NCBI RefSeq assembly: GCF_004792295.1
Contig: NZ_SRRY01000001.1
Span: 1,002,501 to 1,066,500 of the forward strand
Origin: Pseudoalteromonas sp. MEBiC 03607
Lineage (GTDB): Bacteria > Pseudomonadota > Gammaproteobacteria > Enterobacterales > Alteromonadaceae
Direction of reading: 5' to 3'
Length of the DNA: 64,000 bases
In this document: positions 28,849-38,326 of the stretch, piece by piece
Numbering within the stretch: the first letter of the stretch is position 1
How the letters are laid out: every line of letters begins with the position of its first letter
Notes under the pieces: model-generated
Databases searched by the model: none
What the model saw: the letters and a program-made list of their open reading frames with translations, nothing else
What the model was told of the DNA's origin: nothing
Made by a program: the position numbers and the translations under genes

Positions 28849-29415
28849 TTATAGATATTCAAACACTTTAATTACACGCTCAACACCTGATACGTTTCGT
28901 GCTACATCAACCGCCAAGTTGGCTTCTGTATCACTCACTAAGCCCATTAAGAAAACCTCTCCATTCTCTGTTATGACTTTAATGTTGTTACTGCTGATAT
29001 TCTCAGTGGTGAGTAATTGGGTTTTCACTTTTGAGGTTAACCATGAATCGTGTGTTTGTGTGCTCATGCCAATATTAGAGCTGATGCGAATTTGGTTATG
29101 AATTTTACGAATACCATCAACGCCTTCAATTGCACGTTGTGCTTGCTCTTTCATTTCTTGGTTAGGCACTTGACCAATCATTAATACAATACCGTTAACG
29201 CTAATAACGTTCACGTTAGCAAATTTGTGTAAACGTTCAATTTCACTGATAGCGATTGAACTTTTAATTTCGATGTTGTTATCGTCAATTTGTGAGCCAA
29301 TTGTACGACGATCATTTGCTGCTGTGACTGCGCCTGCAGTGCCTGCAACAACTGCTGCAGCACACCCTTGTAGTAATAATACGGTACTAATTACAAGTAG
29401 AGACTGTTTTAACAT
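28849..29415 (-). CDS. dolP: BON-domain outer-membrane lipoprotein DolP (YraP)
   Basis: Outer-membrane lipoprotein that in E. coli supports envelope integrity and septal peptidoglycan hydrolysis. The signal peptide ends in the lipobox LLLQGC (Cys18). Two BON domains follow (about 48-115 and 125-188), with the repeated pattern GIVLMIGQVPNQEMK and GEVFLMGLVSDTEAN. The length is 188 aa (E. coli 191). It abuts diaA, its start overlapping the diaA stop by one base. Confidence 0.94.
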   Translation of the reverse strand: MLKQSLLVISTVLLLQGCAAAVVAGTAGAVTAANDRRTIGSQIDDNNIEIKSSIAISEIERLHKFANVNVISVNGIVLMIGQVPNQEMKEQAQRAIEGVDGIRKIHNQIRISSNIGMSTQTHDSWLTSKVKTQLLTTENISSNNIKVITENGEVFLMGLVSDTEANLAVDVARNVSGVERVIKVFEYL

Positions 29416-30002
29416 TAATTTTCTTCCTGTGGGAATAAGGTTAAATCAATAAGCTCACTTAAACAGTGTAAGTTCACTAAATGTGATTCAACAATACGAC
29501 TAGGGCGCTTTGATGGCACGCGAATTTCAACATCATTGGGGCCCAATAATCCAACTAATTCACCGCCGTCATCACCGACTAATACTATGACTTTCATATC
29601 GCGAGTAAGTGCCGCCTCAACCGCAGAAATAATGTGTTTTTCATTGCCATTAATCGCGATAGCTAAAAGCAGGTCACCTTGCTGGGCAAACGCACGAATT
29701 TGCCTTGCAAAGGTTTCGTGCTCATCTGTTTGGTTTGTCGAGCCTAAATTAACCTGCTCTTGCGCGAGCGCAACAGCTGGTAGGCATGGACGCTCAGTTT
29801 CATAAAAGTTAATTAATAGCCCAGCCATATGTTGAGCCAGCATGTGGCAGCTTGGCGTGCCGCAACAAAGCAATTTATTACCATTAATTAGACTTTGCGC
29901 AATGGTAAATGCGGCTGATTCGAGGGCGCTTGGCAGTACTTCACCTGCGGCAATTTGAACTTGAATATTTTCGGTAAAGATCTTTTTTATTGTTTCTTGC
30001 AT
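29415..30002 (-). CDS. diaA: DnaA initiator-associating protein DiaA (SIS domain)
   Basis: SIS-domain protein related to phosphoheptose isomerase GmhA. In E. coli this gene binds DnaA and times initiation. Typical blocks are the LLCCGTPSCHMLAQHMAGLL region and DLLLAIAINGNEKHIISAVEAA. The length is 195 aa. The location between yraN and dolP favours DiaA over GmhA. Note GNEKH where many SIS proteins have SGNS, so isomerase activity is doubtful. Confidence 0.9.
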   Translation of the reverse strand: MQETIKKIFTENIQVQIAAGEVLPSALESAAFTIAQSLINGNKLLCCGTPSCHMLAQHMAGLLINFYETERPCLPAVALAQEQVNLGSTNQTDEHETFARQIRAFAQQGDLLLAIAINGNEKHIISAVEAALTRDMKVIVLVGDDGGELVGLLGPNDVEIRVPSKRPSRIVESHLVNLHCLSELIDLTLFPQEEN

Positions 30003-30032
30003 AACCTACCAATTAAGCTGACGCCATAAGCG

Positions 30033-30404
30033 TTAGTAAACATTTTTAAACCAGTTAATTGCACTGTTAGTCTCGCCGGTAATGGCTAGATAATCTAATC
30101 GCATAGCCTGGTTTGATATTTTTTTCTCTGCAAGATAATGGGCAATTGTTCGCCTTAATCGTTGCTGCTTTTGTTTGCTGAGTGCAACGTTAGCACCCCC
30201 TCGAAGGGTGTTTTTTCTAAATTTCACTTCAACAAACACTAAAGTTTGTCCATCACGCATAATGAGATCAAGCTCACCATACTTACACAGATAGTTACGC
30301 TCAATAGCAACTAATCCATGCTGTATTAAATACTGTTCGGCCTGCTTTTCATAATACAGGCCTTTTTCGCGGCTATTTTGCCACAATTGCTTAAACCACG
30401 ACAT
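30033..30404 (-). CDS. yraN: YraN family endonuclease-like protein (UPF0102)
   Basis: Small protein with a restriction-endonuclease-like fold and no established role. The start at 30404 (MSWFKQLWQ) gives 123 aa. An in-frame ATG at 30422 is possible and adds six residues. The conserved GLYYEKQAEQYLIQHGL, ELDLIMRDGQTLVFVEVKFR contains the Asp and Glu-x-Lys residues expected of the nuclease core. It lies between lpoA and diaA. Confidence 0.9.
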   Translation of the reverse strand: MSWFKQLWQNSREKGLYYEKQAEQYLIQHGLVAIERNYLCKYGELDLIMRDGQTLVFVEVKFRKNTLRGGANVALSKQKQQRLRRTIAHYLAEKKISNQAMRLDYLAITGETNSAINWFKNVY

Positions 30405-30430
30405 AGCTTCATCCTTGAGCATGCGTTAAT

Positions 30431-32308
30431 TTAATCAGCTGAGTTATACCTCGATGCTGATTGCATAAATAAAGGAATAGGTTGCTCTGTTGGTAAATCA
30501 ACAGCGATTATTTGCTTATTTTTGTATTGAGCCCAGTCTAGGCTGCGGGTTACATAGCCATTACTGGCAATGCTAAGGTCGCCGCTGATTCCTGTAAAGC
30601 GTTTGCCTTGCACCATACTAAGTTGTTTTACTTCACCCAGCATACTGGTTGCATCGAACGCCATAGCAAAAAGGCGTTGGTTGATGTCAGCATGTTCAGG
30701 CCACAAGCTATCATATTGTTGACGCAAGTTATGTTGTTGAATTTGACCTTCGAGCATCCAAGGAAGCTCAGTAAAATAAAGGCCATCTAAATCGCCTTTA
30801 TCGGTTCTATCAATTTGTTTACTGTGACTTTTTGAGCTGGCGTAAAGCGGAATGCGGTCAGCAAAAGTACTTACGTTAACGTCTAAATAGGGTTTAATTA
30901 AACGTGTTTCGGTGGCATCACCTAAAATATAAATTACATCTATATCGCTACGAGAACGGGTTTCACTTTCAACTTCTTGCTTAAATAATGATTTAACAAC
31001 ATTAATACGCTCTTTACTTTGGTCTACCTCAAGCAAGCCGGTAATTGTTTTAGGCATATCTGATTTATCAGAGTAAAAGCCAATTTGCGGTTTTACTTCG
31101 CTGTAACGCTGCCATTGAGTGTTAAAGTATTCAACCAAGCGCTGACCATTATTATTATTAGGTGCAAGTAACATGGGCTTTTGGTAGCCCGCAGTTAAAA
31201 AGCGTTCTAAAGCTTGTTGAACTTCATGTTCAGGGTTAAGAGCAAAGAAAAAGTGCTGCTGTGAGATCCGTTCGCCATCAAAGCTGTTTAAGTGCATCAC
31301 CGGGTAATCAACCAGCGTTTGTGCCGTATTCAATTTTTCAATATTACTTTTAAGCAATGGGCCAATAACAAAGTCAGCTTTAAACTCGCTTAACTTAAGT
31401 GCTATCTCTTCTGCCGGTAATGATTCATCAATAAATAGGGTTTCTGTTATTGCTCTGTTATCAAGTGCCGCAAGCACGCCTGCTTTTAAGGCGTCGCCCA
31501 AACGTTCATTGGCACCCGATTGCGGAATAAGTACCACTAAACGATTTACTTCTAATGGTTCGATTTGTACAAGCTCAGTGACCTTTTTTGGCAAAACTTC
31601 TGCCGCAGGGTGGCCAGGGTAACGGCGTAACCAGTTATTCATTGCTTGATGAAGTTCTACCGGTGCACCTAAATAAACTTGATGATAAAGCGCTAAGTTA
31701 ACCCAGCCTTGTTGTACAACAGAACCTCGGTTAAAGCGCTCAAGAGCATAGGATGAAAGCTGAGTAAGGCTTTGCCACAAATCTTTATTTAAATTAGCGA
31801 CAGTAAAATTGTTTTCACTGCTTAATGTTGATGCTGCAAAGTAAAATGGCATAGCTAGTTTAGGCATACCTTGAGAAGCATATACCCGTGCTGTTAAGTA
31901 TTTGTGCCATGCTTGATGCTCAGGCTGCGTTAACTGAGGCTCAAGCTGTTGTAGTTGTGCTAGCGCTAAGTCGCTCTTACCTTGTTGCTCTAGGGCAAGG
32001 GCGATATAAAGTTTGTTTTGAATTTGATCGACACTTGGCGTGCTTTCAAGTTCAAGGCAGATCTTTTCTAGCAGTTCCCAGCGCTCTTCGTTAATTGCAG
32101 CATCGCGAGCAGTATAAAGAAGTTGGATTTTATCGGCACCTTGGCGGAGCAGTGCCGTTTGATACATTGATTGTGCGTCGGTTAGTTGTGATAGTCCAAG
32201 CTCAGCTTGGCCTGACTGATTTTCTGCAGTATTTAGTTGTTTTTCGGTTGTGCTACAAGCCGATAACCCCGACAATACAATTAATAGACTAACAAGTTTA
32301 AGTCGCAC
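30431..32308 (-). CDS. lpoA: Penicillin-binding protein activator LpoA
   Basis: Outer-membrane lipoprotein that activates PBP1A from outside the peptidoglycan layer. The signal peptide ends in the lipobox LSAC (Cys18). The N-terminal part (about 30-250) has helical TPR-like repeats. The C-terminal part (about 255-610) resembles a periplasmic binding protein fold. The 625-aa length is near E. coli LpoA (678). It is divergent from rsmI and followed by yraN, diaA and dolP, as in enterobacteria. Confidence 0.94.
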   Translation of the reverse strand: MRLKLVSLLIVLSGLSACSTTEKQLNTAENQSGQAELGLSQLTDAQSMYQTALLRQGADKIQLLYTARDAAINEERWELLEKICLELESTPSVDQIQNKLYIALALEQQGKSDLALAQLQQLEPQLTQPEHQAWHKYLTARVYASQGMPKLAMPFYFAASTLSSENNFTVANLNKDLWQSLTQLSSYALERFNRGSVVQQGWVNLALYHQVYLGAPVELHQAMNNWLRRYPGHPAAEVLPKKVTELVQIEPLEVNRLVVLIPQSGANERLGDALKAGVLAALDNRAITETLFIDESLPAEEIALKLSEFKADFVIGPLLKSNIEKLNTAQTLVDYPVMHLNSFDGERISQQHFFFALNPEHEVQQALERFLTAGYQKPMLLAPNNNNGQRLVEYFNTQWQRYSEVKPQIGFYSDKSDMPKTITGLLEVDQSKERINVVKSLFKQEVESETRSRSDIDVIYILGDATETRLIKPYLDVNVSTFADRIPLYASSKSHSKQIDRTDKGDLDGLYFTELPWMLEGQIQQHNLRQQYDSLWPEHADINQRLFAMAFDATSMLGEVKQLSMVQGKRFTGISGDLSIASNGYVTRSLDWAQYKNKQIIAVDLPTEQPIPLFMQSASRYNSAD

Positions 32309-32369
32309 AATGATTTCCCAATACGTTAACGCGATTTGCTTATATTACTGACTGACGCAGGAGACCTCA

Positions 32370-33227
32370 ATGTTAAATGAGGACAATTCAGATAAAATCG
32401 GCACTCTTTACATTGTTGCCACGCCTATTGGTAACTTTGATGACATCAGCCAGCGTGCCATCCAAACCCTATCTGAGGTTGACTTAATAGCCGCTGAAGA
32501 TACTCGTCACACAGGAAAGTTGTTAAGCCACTTTAATATCAAAGCAAAAACCTTTGCTTTACATGACCACAACGAGAAACAAAAAGCACAACAAATTGTC
32601 GACTGGCTAGAGCAAGGAATGAACATTGCGCTGGTATCTGATGCCGGCACGCCACTGATTAGCGATCCAGGTTATGCGGTGGTCAATTTATGCCGTGAAC
32701 AAGGCGCGCATGTTACGCCAGTGCCGGGAGCGTGTGCTGCAATTACCGCTGTATGTTGTTCTGGTTTACCGACAGATCGTTTTCAGTTTATTGGTTTTAC
32801 ACCTGCAAAGAGTAAAGCAAGGCAGACCTTTTTTATCGAAGCGGTAAACTCAGGTATTACTAGCATCATGTATGAAAGTACCCACCGTATTATGGCGAGC
32901 CTTGATGATTTAGAAGCAGCGCTCGGTGCAGAGCAGCCAGTAGTGTTTGCTAAAGAACTGACCAAAACCTTCGAAACCTTTTTCAATGGCACGGTTGCCG
33001 AGTTAAAACAGTTTTTAACGGATGATCCAACTAAGCAACGCGGTGAAATCGTATTGATGTTACCGGGTAAAGCAAAGCAAAGTGACGACATTCCAGAAGA
33101 TGCGCGCCGCATGCTCGGTTTACTCGAAGCCGAAATGCCACTGAAAAAAGCCTGTGGTGTTGTGGCTGAGTATTTTGGTTTGAAGAAAAACGCACTTTAT
33201 AAAGCAATTATTGACGAAAAAGACTAA
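32370..33227 (+). CDS. rsmI: 16S rRNA (cytidine(1402)-2'-O)-methyltransferase RsmI
   Basis: Methylates the ribose of C1402 in the decoding centre of 16S rRNA. The tetrapyrrole-methylase-like fold shows GTLYIVATPIGNFDDIS, the AAEDTRHTGKLL block, LVSDAGTPLISDPGY and GACAAITA. The length is 285 aa. AGGAGA lies 7 bases before the ATG. The rnpB promoter begins about 30 bp after its stop. Confidence 0.96.
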   Translation: MLNEDNSDKIGTLYIVATPIGNFDDISQRAIQTLSEVDLIAAEDTRHTGKLLSHFNIKAKTFALHDHNEKQKAQQIVDWLEQGMNIALVSDAGTPLISDPGYAVVNLCREQGAHVTPVPGACAAITAVCCSGLPTDRFQFIGFTPAKSKARQTFFIEAVNSGITSIMYESTHRIMASLDDLEAALGAEQPVVFAKELTKTFETFFNGTVAELKQFLTDDPTKQRGEIVLMLPGKAKQSDDIPEDARRMLGLLEAEMPLKKACGVVAEYFGLKKNALYKAIIDEKD

Positions 33228-33257
33228 TTCTTTACTGCATAGACGTGCGCGCTCAGG

Positions 33258-33263
33258 TATACT
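33258..33263 (+). promoter_or_regulatory. -10 element of the rnpB promoter
   Basis: TATACT sits 6-7 bases before the expected 5' end of the RNase P RNA and is followed by the GC-rich discriminator GCCCGCC, typical of stable-RNA promoters. The -35 region is poor. Confidence 0.65.
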
Positions 33264-33268
33264 GCCCG

Positions 33269-33621
<353 letters not shown>

Positions 33622-33628
33622 ATTAAAG

Positions 33629-33658
33629 AAAGCCCACAGTGAAAACTGTGGGCTTTTT
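33629..33658 (+). terminator. rnpB terminator 1
   Basis: AGCCCACAGT / ACTGTGGGCT stem with a GAAA loop, followed by TTTTTG. Confidence 0.9.
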
Positions 33659-33730
33659 GTTTTCTAAAAGAAAATCCACTCCGCGCATACAAAACAGCGG
33701 CTTATTGGCTGACTCATCAAATAACAAAAG

Positions 33731-33756
33731 AGCCTCGGTATTTACCGAGGCTTTTT
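33731..33756 (+). terminator. rnpB terminator 2
   Basis: AGCCTCGGTA / TACCGAGGCT stem around TT (tip pairs probably open to make the loop), followed by TTTTTG. It belongs to the second repeat. Confidence 0.85.
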
Positions 33757-33841
33757 GCTTTCTAAACCTTTACGTAATTAAGAAAAACCACTTCGCGCAT
33801 ACAAAACAGCGGCTTATTGGCTGACTCACCAAGTCATATTA

Positions 33842-33870
33842 AAGCCCGTAGTGAATGCTACGGGCTTTTT
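33842..33870 (+). terminator. rnpB terminator 3
   Basis: AGCCCGTAG / CTACGGGCT stem with a TGAATG loop, followed by TTTTTG. It belongs to the third repeat. Confidence 0.85.
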
Positions 33871-33922
33871 GCTTTTTAGAGCAGAGTTTTTAGCTGATTG
33901 CTATTGTGGCCTAACCATTATG

Positions 33923-35569
33923 CTAAATAGTGAAATTTATCATTATTGTTAAACCACCACATTCACCATTTTTAAACTGAGTTTTACCTTTGAGTACTGA
34001 GACACGCTCGACGATCCCTAATACACCAAACCCGCCTTTAGAATTTGAGTTTTTATGTTCAGGCAGGCCTATGCCGTTATCACAAATAATTATCTCAAGT
34101 TCATTTTCTTGGTAAGTAATATCGATTGAAAACTCAGTGGCTAGAGAGTGTTTAACAGCATTGGTTGATGCCTCTTGGCAAATGCGAAAGATGGCGATTT
34201 TAAAATCATCATTTAAGCTATCTATCGGTCCACTTATTTTGCATTGATAAGCTATTCCAGCTTCATTTAGGTGCTCAGAGAATAACTCGCTTTTTAATGC
34301 TGCTTCTAAACCTAATTCGTCTAATAGACGAGGTCTCAGCCAGTGCATTAACCTGTATACCGAGTCATACATATGGCTTGAAACGTTTTGGAGTCTTGTA
34401 ATTGTCGATGCTAACTCGTTATGGTTGGCTGTTTTCTTTTCTAATATTGCAATATTTGTTTTTAAAGCTGTCAGGTTTTGACCTATATCATCATGTAATT
34501 CTTGTGAAAGCTGGCTTCGCTCAGATTCTTGAACATTAACAACTTTAGTTGCTAAGTTTTGAGTTAACGTACTAAGTTCAATTAATTCTTTATTTTGCTC
34601 TAATAATGCGGATTTAGACTTATTTAATTCAGTAACAAATGCACTGAGCAAAAGAGCCAGAACGCTGTAACTTATTATGTAAAGTTGCGTAGTCAGGAGT
34701 AACTCGGTTTCATTCACACCATAGACGTTAATGAGTAAGGATATAACAGTTACACTTGCATAGCTCAGAGCCCCTAAGGCCCCGTATCGATAGCTAAACC
34801 ATATCAACGGAAATATAGCGAGCATTCGCAAGAGGTAGAGTGATTTAGGTTCAAACAGGTAAACCCCAATGAAAACAGTGAGGCAAAAACACAGCTGCAC
34901 TAAAAGCGTACTAACCTCTTTAATTATGAGTTTATTTAATTGCTGGTAAATTGTTTTAGCATGAAACGCGAAAAGCAACATGATAAGTGTCGTTATGATA
35001 CCGCCAAGTTGATGGGCTAACATCATTTCAAAACGATCTTCATCAGCAATAAGCCGGTACTTATTTTGGCTATCACTCGGTAAGATAATGAGCATTGATC
35101 GTATAAAGCGATATGAAATTGCAATAAATAATACTGTAACAGCACTTTTAACAGTTTGAATATCTAATCGAACTTTGAAAAGCTTTGCCAGCAGAAGAGG
35201 AGTAAGAATCAAAAACTCTCGGCATGCAGAGCTAACAAGTCTATAGGGGATATCATCAAGAGGAACATCATAAAAATACCAAACATAACTGATTTGTCCT
35301 AATGTAAAACCTACAGCTAATGCAGGCCAATAACGTAAAGGAAAAAACAGATAACAAACTACTCTGAAGCCAACCGGAAAGTACCAACTAACAAAGTCCT
35401 CGTACACTACATAGTTAAAAGAAAGCAAATATAGGCTGTTTTCGATAACTGGTGCTATTAAAACTATTAAGCACGAAAACAGTACAAACTTTACTATGTC
35501 ACTGCGCTGTGTGCTCTTCAACTTGAGGGCTAGCGGAACAAAGTAACTTTTGTTGAAAACTCTATCCAT
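33923..35569 (-). CDS. Membrane sensor histidine kinase, module 1 (MASE1-like, HisKA_3)
   Basis: Inner-membrane kinase of the NarL/UhpB class. The N-terminal half (about residues 28-315) holds about eight hydrophobic helices of MASE1-like pattern. A short coiled coil (about 315-345) leads to the dimerisation and phosphoacceptor block SQELHDDIGQNLTALK, with His359. The ATPase domain has the N box CQEASTNAVKHS and the G box DNGIGLPE, then GGFGVLGIVERV. The length is 548 aa. It lies 17 bp downstream of the small unknown gene, so the two form an operon. The likely partner is the divergent regulator at 36278. It is paralogous to the kinase at 41229. The stimulus is unknown. Confidence 0.9.
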   Translation of the reverse strand: MDRVFNKSYFVPLALKLKSTQRSDIVKFVLFSCLIVLIAPVIENSLYLLSFNYVVYEDFVSWYFPVGFRVVCYLFFPLRYWPALAVGFTLGQISYVWYFYDVPLDDIPYRLVSSACREFLILTPLLLAKLFKVRLDIQTVKSAVTVLFIAISYRFIRSMLIILPSDSQNKYRLIADEDRFEMMLAHQLGGIITTLIMLLFAFHAKTIYQQLNKLIIKEVSTLLVQLCFCLTVFIGVYLFEPKSLYLLRMLAIFPLIWFSYRYGALGALSYASVTVISLLINVYGVNETELLLTTQLYIISYSVLALLLSAFVTELNKSKSALLEQNKELIELSTLTQNLATKVVNVQESERSQLSQELHDDIGQNLTALKTNIAILEKKTANHNELASTITRLQNVSSHMYDSVYRLMHWLRPRLLDELGLEAALKSELFSEHLNEAGIAYQCKISGPIDSLNDDFKIAIFRICQEASTNAVKHSLATEFSIDITYQENELEIIICDNGIGLPEHKNSNSKGGFGVLGIVERVSVLKGKTQFKNGECGGLTIMINFTI

Positions 35570-35586
35570 GAGTAAGCATAACCTTT

Positions 35587-36132
35587 TTATAATATGTAAA
35601 CTTGCGTCGTATCAAACTGTTGTTTGGCGCTAGGGTTACACAAAGTATAACGTTGTGTAACTTGAATTTCAGCTTTATTTCCAATAAGTTGTAATAAATG
35701 CCCTTTTGCAATATCTGACATATTACGCTTATGCTTTACAATTACTTCACGACCTAAAGCTCCTTGCAAGCGTGGTTTCGGGAAAGCTGTTTTGGTTACC
35801 GGCTTGATATGCTCGCACTGAGTAAAATAATCTAAACATTGCTGTTTTGCTTTATTGATGGTCTCATCGTTGCTTTTGATTATGTCTACATTTTTAATGA
35901 AATGAACAAACGCGGCATTTCGTGAAGTAAAGTTAGCCGTAACATTAGCTAAGGCTTTTGATTCTGGCCATTTACGCATGACTACATATTTATTTTTACC
36001 TGTTTTGACTAGGTTAGTAGACCCTTTTGTCATTTTACTTGTCCACTCAATACGATAATTTGACTCACCAATGTAATGTAGTAATACGGTGATGTTGTGA
36101 AAGTGGCTTGTTTCCCCTGCGATCTTTTTCAT
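35587..36132 (-). CDS. Uncharacterised protein, module 1 copy of a paralogous pair
   Basis: I do not recognise this family. The protein has 181 aa, no signal peptide and no membrane helix, so it is probably cytoplasmic. Its paralogue at 40697 aligns without gaps from the first Met over 157 residues, with about 88 identities by hand count. Conserved blocks are YRIEW (26-30), KYVV-RKW (48-55), SRN (70-72), NVDI-KS (81-87) and KPVTK-FPKPRLQGA-G (110-127), then LLQLIGN. The C-terminus differs between copies. AAGGAAA precedes the ATG. It is the first gene of an operon with the module 1 kinase and is divergent from the module 1 regulator, which suggests a part in that signalling circuit. Confidence 0.85.
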   Translation of the reverse strand: MKKIAGETSHFHNITVLLHYIGESNYRIEWTSKMTKGSTNLVKTGKNKYVVMRKWPESKALANVTANFTSRNAAFVHFIKNVDIIKSNDETINKAKQQCLDYFTQCEHIKPVTKTAFPKPRLQGALGREVIVKHKRNMSDIAKGHLLQLIGNKAEIQVTQRYTLCNPSAKQQFDTTQVYIL

Positions 36133-36207
36133 GGCTATTTCCTTGTCATTTTGGGTAAGCTTACAAGGAGATAAACAATAAAATTATTTCCACTTTTCTT
36201 AGGCTTA

Positions 36208-36222
36208 TAAGAATTTTTCTTA
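36208..36222. promoter_or_regulatory. Shared 15-bp palindromic element, site A
   Basis: TAAGAATTTTTCTTA is a perfect 6-bp inverted repeat with a 3-bp spacer. It lies between the divergent small gene (start 36132) and regulator gene (start 36278). A second arm, TTCTTA at 36196-36201, makes an overlapping repeat. Near-identical elements are at 40596 and 43459. A binding site for one or both response regulators is inferred. Confidence 0.6.
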
Positions 36223-36277
36223 CCTGAGTGCGTTTTTACCGCGTTATAATGGGGATTAATCAATACATGGAGTTGTT

Positions 36278-36916
36278 ATGAAATTTGCACTTATTGACGA
36301 TCATCAAATGGTAAGAGAGGGTTTTAGGGCTCTCATCGAAGAGGAAGATCCTGATTGGCAAGTTAGCTTTGAAGCAAGTAGCTACAATGAGTGTCTACAA
36401 AACTTAGGTGATATTGATATAGATTGCTGCGTCATTGATATTTCGCTGCCAGATAGAAATGGGTTAGAAGTAGCTGAGTTAATAGGCGAGAAGCTACCAG
36501 GTGCTAGGCGTATAATTTTGAGTATGTACGAGGAAAAATCTTACATTCAAAGAGCGTTAGACATAGGTGTTGATGCTTATCTATCGAAACGAGATGCAGC
36601 TGAAGAGTTAATAACAGCAATACATTCTATCTTTAAAAACCAACTATTTTTAAGCCCTTCAATTAACACGCATTTCTTAAAACCCCAAAAAACTGACAGT
36701 GTATTAAACAAATTAACGCCAAGAGAATTAGAAGTTTTTAAGCTACTTGCACAGGGTTTTAATGCGAAACAAGTTTCACAACTGATTGATATAATGCCTA
36801 AAACGGCTCATGTTCATCGTGCAAGCATTATGAGTAAACTGAACTTAACTTCGCAAATTCAAATTACTAAACTAGCTCTTGAAAAAGGGGTAATTCTTAT
36901 TGATGAAATAGGCTAG
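36278..36916 (+). CDS. NarL/FixJ-type response regulator, module 1
   Basis: DNA-binding response regulator of 212 aa. The receiver domain (1-118) has the acidic pair in LIDDH, the phosphoacceptor Asp54 in CVIDISLPDRNG and the conserved Lys in AYLSKRDA. A LuxR-type helix-turn-helix follows (about 147-205), with LTPRELEVFKLLAQGFNAKQVSQ (split by one turn) and KTAHVHRASIMSKL. GGAG lies 7-8 bases before the ATG. It is divergent from the small gene-kinase operon and is paralogous to the regulator at 42781. Confidence 0.93.
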   Translation: MKFALIDDHQMVREGFRALIEEEDPDWQVSFEASSYNECLQNLGDIDIDCCVIDISLPDRNGLEVAELIGEKLPGARRIILSMYEEKSYIQRALDIGVDAYLSKRDAAEELITAIHSIFKNQLFLSPSINTHFLKPQKTDSVLNKLTPRELEVFKLLAQGFNAKQVSQLIDIMPKTAHVHRASIMSKLNLTSQIQITKLALEKGVILIDEIG

Positions 36917-37088
36917 TTTTAAGACGCTATTAAATCTCAAAAACCATACTGTTTTTAACTAGTTAGTCATATATACCAGGCTTAAACTCATTCCAAAGCG
37001 ATGGAGCAATGACACATTAGCCTTACAGTTGAGCTCGAAGGACTGTCATATCAGTGCATAGAGCTGCACTTGCCAGAGTCTCCTAAAT

Positions 37089-37700
37089 AGAAATTTTGTT
37101 GCTGATAAATACGTAAATAGCTTTACATATTTAGAAGATCACGCCTTTAAAAAAGAGAACATAGATAAGTACCCAATGATCGTTCAAACCGAGCTTGAAG
37201 CACGTGGTGCTCACTTTATTGCAAATAGCCCTATGCTGCCTTTTGTATCGCGTGACGGCAATTTGATCACCGCGCAAAACCCAACCTCAGTGGCGAAAGC
37301 GGCGGAAGCGCTTTTAATTACCATCGGTATCACCCCCGTTGCTCGTGAAGCGTTTAAAGATGAAGCGACCATGGAGTTAATCGCAATGGCGCGTAGCATG
37401 GGGGTGTCGCAATTAGATATCGCGATGAGTAAAAACCCCGCTCGCTACGACACCATGTATTTAGCACTGTATGGATTATATGGATATAAGTTGGCACAAA
37501 CGGCTCAAGATAAAGCACTTGAACTACAGTTAATGGAAAAGATTGCCGAGTATTTTAAACATCCACAGTATGCAACTCACATGATCAGTACCTATCTAGA
37601 AATAGGGAATAAGCAGCAAGCAAAACGACACTTTAACATTGCTAAACAACAGTTTACTGACTTTGAGTTACCTGTAAGTTTAGCCGATAAGTTAGACTGA
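37089..37700 (+). pseudogene. 5'-truncated DJ-1/PfpI-family gene
   Basis: The frame reads on without a start codon from at least 37089 (NFVADKYVNSFTYLEDHAF) through the ATG at 37176 to the stop at 37700. The DJ-1/PfpI C-terminal signature DGNLITAQNPTSVAKAAEALL is split at residues 28-48 of the ATG-initiated part. The N-terminal two thirds, with the catalytic cysteine, is missing. A stop codon in the same frame lies near 37057. No ribosome binding site precedes 37176. About 115 residues beyond the DJ-1 core form an extension I do not recognise. It looks like the remnant of a core gene cut during rearrangement of this region. Confidence 0.65.
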
Positions 37701-38326
37701 TAGCACAAAGACTCAAAGTTATGAGTATAAAAATCGAGTAAATAATATAAAACTTCTCGAATGAACGAAGCCAAAATCAGTCTACGGCTAGGTTGAGTAG
37801 AGCTCTCTTAAACCTGCTTGAGTATTCAAAAGAGCGTTATTAATGTTAAGAATAGGCTTAAAGGCCTATTCTGCCTTACATACGGCTACGATAGTCGAGC
37901 TGGCAAACACAAACATACTGGCAAAAATCCTTTTGTATTCAGTATTCTTTATGAGAAATATGACTATTTAAGTAGAGCAAACTCTGATTTCTATCCCACT
38001 ATTGCGTTTAAAAACAGCATAATCTATCACCCACTGAATTAAGTTAATGCTTTGTTACATATTTTCGATTTTGTACTAAGCTTAATCTCACAACTTAATT
38101 TAGTATTTTATTCTTAATATGATGGCAATTTATTAGTGGCTGCACAGTTCTTATTACTGTAGGTGCATGCTGCAACAGTGTTTAAGTCTGTAAAAAACTA
38201 CCTAATGCCCACCTGTGAAGTGTTGGTTCTGTCTGAAGATTATTGACTGAGTAATATGTCGCTATTACGGCGCGAACGATAGAAATATGTATTTACCTGT
38301 AAGGTCTTAATATAGGGGTTAAGATT
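37701..38326. other. Gene-free stretch before the chemoreceptor
   Basis: I see no convincing gene. A perfect 9-bp inverted repeat, AGAATAGGC (37849-37857) with GCCTATTCT (37864-37872), is present without a T tract. A 74-codon frame at 37818-38042 starts with TTG, has no ribosome binding site and no recognisable motif. The last 280 bp must hold the chemoreceptor promoter, but no strong sigma-70 or sigma-28 match was found. Confidence 0.5.

Noticed and set aside
37818..38042. A 74-codon frame in the gap before the chemoreceptor
   Set aside because: It begins with TTG, lacks a ribosome binding site and shows no recognisable motif.
38101..38120. A fourth copy of the 15-bp element upstream of the chemoreceptor
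   Set aside because: TAGTATTTTATTCTTA has an extra base and several mismatches, so it is no better than chance in AT-rich DNA.
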